Assembly: GCA_934777505.1 (NCBI GenBank)
Contig: CAKVNM010000001.1
Span: forward strand, 62,001-126,000
Source: an uncultured Clostridia bacterium
GTDB lineage: Bacteria > Bacillota > Clostridia > Christensenellales > UBA1242
Direction: 5' to 3'
DNA length: 64,000 nucleotides
In this document: positions 16,793 through 23,464 of the stretch, piece after piece
How positions within the stretch are numbered: position 1 is the first letter of the stretch
Layout: each line of letters begins with the position of its first letter
Notes under the pieces: model-generated
The model's database searches: none
What the model was told of the DNA's origin: nothing
Seen by the model: only the letters and a program-made list of their open reading frames with translations
Made by a program: the position numbers and the translations under genes

Positions 16793-17851
16793 ATGAATAA
16801 ATTAAAAAGTATGTATATTGAAGTGACATCAGTGTGCAACATGAACTGCCCTTATTGCTATAATAATTCAGGCTGTAAAGGTACTTATTTAGATAAGAAA
16901 TATGTTTTTGATTTAATTGATCAATGTTATAAAAATAAAATTTCTGAAATAACTATTTCTGGTGGAGAACCGTTTTTACATCCTAATATAATGGATTTTA
17001 TTAAATACGCAAATAATAAACAAATACATGTTAGGATTATTTCGAATTTATCAACCATTAAAACAGATACTGCTATTGAGATATTAAAACATGGTAATTA
17101 TTTTCAGTTAACATTAGACTCTACAGATGAAAAAGAAAATGATTCTATTCGAGGAAAAGGATGTTACAAAAAAATTATTGAGTTATTAGAAAAAGCAAAA
17201 AAAGTTAATTTATCTAAAAGAATAGTTCTGAGAATGAATTTAAGTAAAAAAAATGTTAACAAAATTGACTCTTTTATTAATTTGTCGATATTTTATGGAG
17301 TCAAACATGTTTCTATCGCATTTATTGCGAATTGTGGAAGAGGACAAGAGTATGAATATGCGTTTAGTTATCAACATACATTATCTGAAATGATAGGCAT
17401 AATGGAAAAACTTAAAGTGTTATCCATTAAATTAAAAGAAACTATAGATATATCGTATAATAATTTAGAAGAACAAAGAAGTTGTCCGCTTTTTAATTTA
17501 GGTGACATAGAAATTAATCCAAGAATTGACCCTAATGGCAATGTTTTCTTTTGTGGTTATTTTTTTGGTGAAGAGAATTCTCTTGGTAATATCTCAAATA
17601 ATAGTGTTGATGAAATTATTAATTCTAAAGATTTTCATTGTTTTAAGGAAAAAGTTCAGAAAAGAAAACAAAATAATAAGTGTGAGGTTTGTCTTTTTAA
17701 TAAAATATGTTCGTGTGGTTGCCCTGCAATATCTTTCATGAATACGAATAATATTTTTAATATTGATAATCAATGCAAAATGATTAAATATTTTATTAAA
17801 AATAATTTTAGAAAAAAAAGAGGATTGCTTAATAATAAAAATGAAAGATAA
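16793..17851 (+). CDS. Radical SAM/SPASM peptide maturase
   Basis: 352 residues. The SAM-binding 4Fe-4S motif CNMNCPYC (Cys 15, 19, 22) is followed by ISGGEPFLHP. The C-terminal SPASM region has Cys 231, 254, 297, 300, 306, 308, 310 and 328, enough for two auxiliary clusters, with the typical DPNGNVFFCG block. It has no fused RRE, which fits the separate PqqD-like protein. Such enzymes install thioether, C-C or ether links in RiPP precursors. Its 3' end overlaps pth by 11 bases. Codon use is AT-shifted relative to tgt or secD. The exact chemistry cannot be told. Confidence 0.85.
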   Translation: MNKLKSMYIEVTSVCNMNCPYCYNNSGCKGTYLDKKYVFDLIDQCYKNKISEITISGGEPFLHPNIMDFIKYANNKQIHVRIISNLSTIKTDTAIEILKHGNYFQLTLDSTDEKENDSIRGKGCYKKIIELLEKAKKVNLSKRIVLRMNLSKKNVNKIDSFINLSIFYGVKHVSIAFIANCGRGQEYEYAFSYQHTLSEMIGIMEKLKVLSIKLKETIDISYNNLEEQRSCPLFNLGDIEINPRIDPNGNVFFCGYFFGEENSLGNISNNSVDEIINSKDFHCFKEKVQKRKQNNKCEVCLFNKICSCGCPAISFMNTNNIFNIDNQCKMIKYFIKNNFRKKRGLLNNKNER

Positions 17852-18428
17852 ATGGTTGATAGTTGGACTTGGGAATCCTGGTAGAGAATATATCTCAACT
17901 AGGCACAATGCCGGATTTATAGTTGTTGATGAAATACTGAAAGACTTAAAATATAGTCATGAAATCAAGAAATTTGATGGATTAATTTATAAAACAATAA
18001 TTAATAATACGATATGTTTTTTTTTAAAACCTCAAACTTATATGAATAATAGTGGGACATGTGTTTACAATGTTGCACATTATTATAAGATTCCTTTGGA
18101 TAAAATTATTATATTGACCGATGATATAAATTTTAAAGTTGGTAAAATAAAAATAAAACAGAATGGATCAGCTGGTGGACATAAAGGAATAAATAGTATT
18201 ATCGAAACATTTAAAACTAATAAGTTTACTAGAATTAAAATAGGTGTTAATGATAAACCGAGTAAATTTATTGATCTGAAAGATTGGGTTGTTAGTAACT
18301 TTTCTATGGATGAAATAAAAGATATTAAACATTGTTCTGAAGCAATTATTGATATAATACAATTAGCACTTGAAAATAATATACAAATGGCAATGAATAA
18401 ATATAATGGGACAAATGTTGTTTTGTGA
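17841..18428 (+). CDS. pth: Peptidyl-tRNA hydrolase in the RiPP operon
   Basis: 195-residue Pth, which cleaves the ester between a peptide and tRNA on prematurely released peptidyl-tRNA. GLGNPG (Asn12), STRHNAGF (catalytic His22), KPQTYMNNSG (Asn69) and LTDDIN (catalytic-site Asp) are kept. The usual GGHNG is GGHKG, so the Asn114 equivalent of E. coli is Lys, a substitution I believe occurs in some other Pth. It overlaps the radical SAM gene by 11 bases; the nearest purine-rich site (AGAGGA) is 16 bases upstream, so translational coupling is likely. Codon use matches the RiPP genes. It could be the cell's only Pth or an extra, cluster-specific copy. Confidence 0.9.
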   Translation: MKDKWLIVGLGNPGREYISTRHNAGFIVVDEILKDLKYSHEIKKFDGLIYKTIINNTICFFLKPQTYMNNSGTCVYNVAHYYKIPLDKIIILTDDINFKVGKIKIKQNGSAGGHKGINSIIETFKTNKFTRIKIGVNDKPSKFIDLKDWVVSNFSMDEIKDIKHCSEAIIDIIQLALENNIQMAMNKYNGTNVVL

Positions 18429-18457
18429 ATTATAAGTGCCTTTGTCCCTGTTTTTTT
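18408..18457 (+). terminator. Terminator of the RiPP-pth operon
   Basis: GGGACAAA (18408-18415) pairs with TTTGTCCC (18441-18448), then T-run 18450-18457. The 5' arm is inside the last codons of pth. Confidence 0.65.
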
Positions 18458-18471
18458 ATTTCGCAAATTTC

Positions 18472-18501
18472 AAAAACACTATCAAAACGATAGTGTTTTT
18501 T
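18472..18501. terminator. Bidirectional terminator
   Basis: Perfect stem AAAAACACTATC/GATAGTGTTTTT with a 5-base loop, between convergent pth and the minus-strand membrane protein. Confidence 0.85.
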
Positions 18502-18508
18502 GTTGCTT

Positions 18509-18901
18509 TTATTTTTTAACATTCACTCCAATCACTCCGCAAATTGCACCAGTTAGTAATCCAAACACAAGGTCAATCAAAATTGTAACATCAAACTTGA
18601 ATTGTCCGTTTAAAATAGAGAACACAACAAATGCTAAAATGGTGTAGAGAAAGCCAATAACAAGACCTTTAACCAATCCTTTTTGCTTGTCTTTTTTGGT
18701 TACAAAAAGCACTCCAATCAAAATACTAAGCACTTTTATAACTTGATTTATGGGTTTGATTAGTGTTTCGCTCATGTTTGTTAGTTTAATAAAAAAAGCA
18801 AACACAAGTATGCAAATCAAACTAACGCAAACGCTGATTAATGCCCCTTTTAAACAACTCAAAACGATATTTTTATTCTCATTTTTTTTAACTTGTTCCA
18901 T
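18509..18901 (-). CDS. TIGR04086-like four-span membrane protein
   Basis: 130 residues. The start at 18901 follows AAGGAG; an upstream in-frame ATG at 18943 is not supported. Four hydrophobic spans lie at about 17-40, 53-70, 76-100 and 105-127, with Gly-rich helices (GLLTGAICGVIGVNV at the end). Length, topology and the position between yajC and secD fit the TIGR04086 family of Clostridia, as I recall it. It is inverted relative to yajC and secDF. The function of the family is not known. Confidence 0.6.
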   Translation of the reverse strand: MEQVKKNENKNIVLSCLKGALISVCVSLICILVFAFFIKLTNMSETLIKPINQVIKVLSILIGVLFVTKKDKQKGLVKGLVIGFLYTILAFVVFSILNGQFKFDVTILIDLVFGLLTGAICGVIGVNVKK

Positions 18902-19002
18902 TTTTTGCTCCTTATACTTTAATCTATGAACAAAAATAGCCAATTATGACTTATAAAAAATGCCAAAAATGTTAAGTATTTATTAATACTTGCTTAAAAA
19001 AT

Positions 19003-19031
19003 TTGACTATAAAGCCTAATTAATATATACT
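19003..19031 (+). promoter_or_regulatory. Promoter for secD-secF
   Basis: TTGACT (19003-19008), 17-base spacer, TATACT (19026-19031). Confidence 0.72.
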
Positions 19032-19065
19032 TAATTAGAAATTTTGTTTATTAGGAGAACTAATC

Positions 19066-20397
19066 GTGAAAAAGAAAAGAGCAATACTAAATTTTGCTGG
19101 AATTATCTTTGTTTGCTTGTTGCTAGCGGTGTTATCGGTTGTTAGATTTACAATCCCTGGCACATACTACAAAGAATATGTTGGATTTTTGAACGCTATC
19201 GAACTTGGAATTGATTACAAGGGTGGTACAACATTAGTCATCGAAGCAAAAAACAACTCAGCAGACTACACAAACTTTGCCAAGGGCGTTGAAGCACACG
19301 CACTTAGAATAAAAGGTATTTTGGCTGACAACAATTACAATAGCAATGTTTACACAACGCTAGGAACAAGTTTGGTTATGGAAATCTTTGACGAATACGA
19401 CACAGATGCAATCAGTGATTTAATCAGTGCGACAAACAACAAACTTGCAATTAGAACTGAAAACAGCACAACTGGCGAAGTTTACTTGACTCAGGACGAT
19501 ATCGAAGACGCTTATGCAATGGAAAACGGCTATTATGGCTACACAAACACTTCAAGATATGGTGTTTATGTAAAGTTTACACAGCATGGCAAAGAACAAA
19601 TCAAAACTATCACTTCGGGTGCTTCTTCAAACAGTAAAAAAACACTTTACTTCTTTATTGGAGATTCGCTATTTCAACAACTTCCTGTAAGTGAAGAAGT
19701 CGACCAAGATTATATCTTTATTTCTGGCGGAAGCACTCTTAACACAAAAGACGGAGCAGACCAATACGCTGGAAAACTTCTTTCAACAAAATATGACTAC
19801 ACTTTTGAGCAAAAATCAAAAACAGTCATTCAAGCAGATGTTGCACAAAGAAATTTGATTTTGTCACTTGTTATCACAGCAGTTATCATTGTTGCTAGCA
19901 TGATTATGCTAATCGTTAGATTTAAAAAACTTGGACTTGTAAACTGCCTAGCACTTATTGTTGGAGTACTACTTCAAATCATTATGCTTCAAGCAGTTCC
20001 AGGAATTGTTATCACAGCGCAAGCATTTATGGGTTCTGTACTCACTTATGTTCTTGGCTTTGGCATGATTTACTATATGCTCAGCAAAATGGCTGGCGAG
20101 TACGCACAAGGGAAGAAGGCACATTCAAGTTTCAAATTTGGTTTCTTAAAAAACTATATGCCACTTGTTGAACTTTCTGTAAGTTATCTTGTAGCAAATA
20201 TTATTTTCTACATCTTTGGCTCAACCGCAGTTAAGTACTTTGCTTTTGCTTCCATTATTGGAATAGTTATTTATGGACTATGTGCAATCTTGGTTTCAAA
20301 ATTGTTTAACAAACTTTGCTTGAATATCTATCAAGAAAAAGTTAAGAATTATGGATTTACAAGGGAGGCAAATGTTCATGAACTCGAAGAAATTTAA
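19066..20397 (+). CDS. secD: Divergent protein translocase subunit SecD
   Basis: 443 residues, GTG start after TTAGGAGAAC. After span 1 (about 7-27) the family motif GIDYKGGT is kept (residues 48-55). A shortened extracellular P1 region follows, then five spans from about residue 264. In Sec translocation SecDF uses the proton gradient to pull substrates outward. The span that normally has the essential Asp (in GMAVDAN) here reads LGFGMIYY, with Gly333 in its place. The later LDAN motif reads VELS. So it is clearly homologous, but the known proton-relay residues are missing. secF overlaps its end by 20 bases. Confidence 0.85.
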   Translation: MKKKRAILNFAGIIFVCLLLAVLSVVRFTIPGTYYKEYVGFLNAIELGIDYKGGTTLVIEAKNNSADYTNFAKGVEAHALRIKGILADNNYNSNVYTTLGTSLVMEIFDEYDTDAISDLISATNNKLAIRTENSTTGEVYLTQDDIEDAYAMENGYYGYTNTSRYGVYVKFTQHGKEQIKTITSGASSNSKKTLYFFIGDSLFQQLPVSEEVDQDYIFISGGSTLNTKDGADQYAGKLLSTKYDYTFEQKSKTVIQADVAQRNLILSLVITAVIIVASMIMLIVRFKKLGLVNCLALIVGVLLQIIMLQAVPGIVITAQAFMGSVLTYVLGFGMIYYMLSKMAGEYAQGKKAHSSFKFGFLKNYMPLVELSVSYLVANIIFYIFGSTAVKYFAFASIIGIVIYGLCAILVSKLFNKLCLNIYQEKVKNYGFTREANVHELEEI

Positions 20398-21031
20398 TGT
20401 GTACAAAAATGCAGTATACTTTGATATTGCTAGCGGAATTTTACTAATTGCAGGACTTGTTGTTGGACTTATCTTGGGACTTAATAGTGATGTCAAGATT
20501 GCAAGCAGTTCAATTTTGAACACAACTCTTGCAGTTCTAATTTTTGAAATCATTTTGCTAATTTATGTAACAGTAAAATATGATTTCTACACAGCCTTTA
20601 CAATGGTTTTGGCGGTTTTACACAATGTTATGTTAACAGTTGCACTTGTTTGCATTTTTAGAATTCCTGTTACAGACAGTTTGACCACCGCTATTATGAT
20701 TGTTACAGGACTCACAGCGGTTAACTTATTTATCCTATTCACTGGCAAGCCAGATTATAAATCAACAACCAACAGAGAATCAATGGTTAACGACTTGGTT
20801 TCTAGCAAGTTGAAAACTTTGGTTTTGCTAAATTGCACAATTTTGGTTACAGTTATTGCAATGATATTCACATTTAACACAAACATTGTTATGCTAGTAA
20901 GACCACTTTTGATTGGAATTGTAGTAACATTTTATAGCACAGTATTTATGTGCGCACCATTCTGTGGTTACTTTATAAAAGAGAAAAAACAAAGAAAACA
21001 AGTTGATTTAGAACAAGATTATGTTAAGTAA
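20378..21031 (+). CDS. secF: Shortened SecF-like subunit
   Basis: 217 residues against about 290-320 usual. The start at 20378 is chosen because AGGGAGG lies 9 bases upstream; ATGs at 20351 and 20372 precede or crowd that site. It has six predicted spans, but the loop after span 1 is only ~15 residues, so the extracellular P4 domain is absent. The usual H-D pair is H82-N83, and the later N-D and Arg positions in the next helices are not kept. Its identity rests on topology, position after secD and overlap. It probably forms a complex with the SecD above. Confidence 0.7.
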   Translation: MNSKKFNVYKNAVYFDIASGILLIAGLVVGLILGLNSDVKIASSSILNTTLAVLIFEIILLIYVTVKYDFYTAFTMVLAVLHNVMLTVALVCIFRIPVTDSLTTAIMIVTGLTAVNLFILFTGKPDYKSTTNRESMVNDLVSSKLKTLVLLNCTILVTVIAMIFTFNTNIVMLVRPLLIGIVVTFYSTVFMCAPFCGYFIKEKKQRKQVDLEQDYVK

Positions 21032-21064
21032 AAATTAGCCACTTTGATATAAGTGGCTAATTTT
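21031..21064 (+). terminator. Hairpin after secF
   Basis: 14-bp perfect stem AAAATTAGCCACTT/AAGTGGCTAATTTT with a 6-base loop. The T-run is only the end of the stem, so termination may be partial. Confidence 0.65.
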
Positions 21065-21098
21065 GTAAAGAGAGAGATGAAGGAAAAATGTATATTAT

Positions 21099-23453
21099 AT
21101 GTTATTTAGACAAAAAAAGATAGAAGTTAGTGATGATGAAATTAATAACCTTAGCAAGCAAATAAACCACTCGTTTGTGGTTACAAAAATTTTGGTCGCT
21201 CGTGGATATGATACAGTAGAAAAAATACAAAAGTTCTTACACCCAAAACTCAGCGATTTGCACGACCCATTTTTGCTTAAAGATATGAAAACCGTTTGCG
21301 ATAAAATCAAAAACGCCATTCAAACAAAAAAGAGAGTTTTGATTTTTGGTGACTACGATGTTGACGGAATTAGTGCAACGGCAATTTTATATAAATATTT
21401 TGAGTCAAAAGGATTAAAAGCCAACTACTTTTTGCCAAATCGATACGAAGACGGCTATGGACTCACAATCGAAACCGCAAAAAAAGTTATCGAACTATAT
21501 AATCCAGAACTTGTTATCACAGTTGACTGCGGAATTTCTTGTTATAAAGAAGTTGACTTTTTACTCAGTCATGGCGTTGATGTTTGTGTGACAGACCACC
21601 ACGAAATCCCAGAAATTTTGCCTGCTTGTCCAACTATTGATGCAAAGCAAAGCGGTCAACCATATCCTTTTACAGACCTTTGTGGAGCGGGTGTTGCGTT
21701 AAAAATCGTGCAAGCACTTGGTGAAGACATAACCAGTTATCTGCCAATTTGTGCAATCGCAACAATCGCCGATATTGTTAGTTTGACGGACGAAAACAGA
21801 GCAATCGTAACTTATGGACTCAAAAACTTAAATTTGCTTCCATTTGGATTAAAACAACTTTTTGCCGAACTAAAAATTTCAAAAGTTAATAGCAGTGATA
21901 TTGCATTTAAAATTGCTCCAAAAATCAATGCGGCGGGCAGAATGGGAGATGCAACAATATCGCTTCAACTATATATTTCAAGCGACAAAAAAGTTGTTGA
22001 AGAAAACTTAAAAAAATTAACCGAAATGAACCTTAAAAGGCAGGAACTTTGCACAAAAATCTATGCCGATGCGGTTAATTTGTTAAAGCAAGAAAATCAA
22101 AACGACAGACGCTCCATAATTCTTTACTCAAACGAGTGGGACAGTGGATTACTTGGGATTGTTTGTGCAAGACTCACCGAAGAATTTAACAAGCCAACTT
22201 TCTTGTTTAGCGAAGTTGACGGCTTTTTAAAAGGCTCAGTAAGAAGTATTCCAGCCATAAATATTCATGATGCTTTGTCCAAGGCAAGCACACTTTTGGA
22301 AACCTTTGGCGGTCACTCCATGGCAGCGGGACTCACTTTAAAATTTGAGCATTTAACCAAGTTTAAGTACGAAATTGAAAACTACTTTTTAAAGAATTTT
22401 TCTCAGCGAGATTTTGTTGCTATAAAGGAATATGATATTCAAATCGGCAGTGAGCAGGTTAATCTTGCCCTTGCCAGAGAACTTGAAGTTTTAGAACCAT
22501 TTGGTTGTGGAAATCCAAAGCCACTATTTTATACCAAACACGGCAATTTGAAAGTGTCCACCATGAAAAATTATGCTCAGCACTTAAACATTGTTACGCC
22601 AGACAACTTGCCACTTATTGCGTTCAATATGGGTGGTCAAAAGGACTTAATCGAGAATAGTTATGTTTGCGAACTTATGTATGAACTTCAACTCAACGAG
22701 TTCAAAAACAGATATTATGTTAAGGGACTGATTAAAAACCTTAAATGCTCAGGCTATAAGGACAGTCTAAGCAATTATGTTGAAGGAAATTATATCGAAC
22801 AACTTGTTTTGAACAAGCAGAGCAACAAAAATCCATTTTATAGTTACGACAATCTAAATTTTGTTTTAAACAAACTTTCCGCAAAATCGTCATACGGCAC
22901 ATTGCTTGTTTGTAACGACCTAAAAACTGCAAAAAATTTAAGCGTATTTTTGTATACGCACAGTTATGATTTCCACCTGGGCGAAATCAAGTCAAATTCA
23001 ACGAATAACGCCATTGTTGTTGGTTTAAATAGTTATAATAACATAACGAATTATAGCAACATAGTATTTCTTGAACCTTTGCTTAACATGGACTATTTGA
23101 ACAACTTTAAAGGCTCGTTATATTTGCCAAAAAATCACGAAGTTAATCTTGCTCTTAGCGTGGATTTAAGTCACGAAATGTTTAGCAATTTCTACAAAAA
23201 TTTGCTTGGGGTTATGGACAAAATCATAGTTGCCAGCAAGTTTGATTATTATCAGGGATTTAAAAGGCTCGTGCCAGTTTTTAGAAATATTAGTTATGCA
23301 CAATTTGTGGCTTGTGTTAACACATTTTTAGAACTTGGATTCATAACAGAAAACAAAGATAATGGATACACATTGTCATTAAATAGCGTAAAAGAAAAAC
23401 GAGAACTTTCTTCGTCTAAACTTTATGCTAGACTAGCGAACTTAATCTCTTAA
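21099..23453 (+). CDS. recJ: Single-stranded-DNA exonuclease RecJ
   Basis: 784 residues, 5'-3' exonuclease of recombination and repair. The DHH phosphoesterase core has FGDYDVDGISATAIL, VTVDCG and VTDHHE; NAAGRMG and the DHHA1 block GGHSMAAGL follow, then an OB-like and a long C-terminal region typical of Bacillota RecJ. AAGGA lies 14 bases before the ATG, rather far. An out-of-frame ATG at 21088 opens an 11-codon frame that overlaps the recJ start. The order secF-recJ-rel is usual in this phylum. Confidence 0.95.
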   Translation: MLFRQKKIEVSDDEINNLSKQINHSFVVTKILVARGYDTVEKIQKFLHPKLSDLHDPFLLKDMKTVCDKIKNAIQTKKRVLIFGDYDVDGISATAILYKYFESKGLKANYFLPNRYEDGYGLTIETAKKVIELYNPELVITVDCGISCYKEVDFLLSHGVDVCVTDHHEIPEILPACPTIDAKQSGQPYPFTDLCGAGVALKIVQALGEDITSYLPICAIATIADIVSLTDENRAIVTYGLKNLNLLPFGLKQLFAELKISKVNSSDIAFKIAPKINAAGRMGDATISLQLYISSDKKVVEENLKKLTEMNLKRQELCTKIYADAVNLLKQENQNDRRSIILYSNEWDSGLLGIVCARLTEEFNKPTFLFSEVDGFLKGSVRSIPAINIHDALSKASTLLETFGGHSMAAGLTLKFEHLTKFKYEIENYFLKNFSQRDFVAIKEYDIQIGSEQVNLALARELEVLEPFGCGNPKPLFYTKHGNLKVSTMKNYAQHLNIVTPDNLPLIAFNMGGQKDLIENSYVCELMYELQLNEFKNRYYVKGLIKNLKCSGYKDSLSNYVEGNYIEQLVLNKQSNKNPFYSYDNLNFVLNKLSAKSSYGTLLVCNDLKTAKNLSVFLYTHSYDFHLGEIKSNSTNNAIVVGLNSYNNITNYSNIVFLEPLLNMDYLNNFKGSLYLPKNHEVNLALSVDLSHEMFSNFYKNLLGVMDKIIVASKFDYYQGFKRLVPVFRNISYAQFVACVNTFLELGFITENKDNGYTLSLNSVKEKRELSSSKLYARLANLIS

Positions 23454-23464
23454 AAGGAGGAATT

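Noticed and set aside
17841..17851. Frameshift fusing the radical SAM protein and Pth
   Set aside because: Both proteins have complete family ends: SPASM Cys are complete before the stop and Pth starts with its standard LIVGLGNPG region. The overlap is ordinary coupling.
21088..21123. 11-codon upstream frame overlapping the recJ start
   Set aside because: ATG with AAGGA close by, but too short and overlapping; may only reflect the loose spacing of the recJ site. No evidence of regulation.
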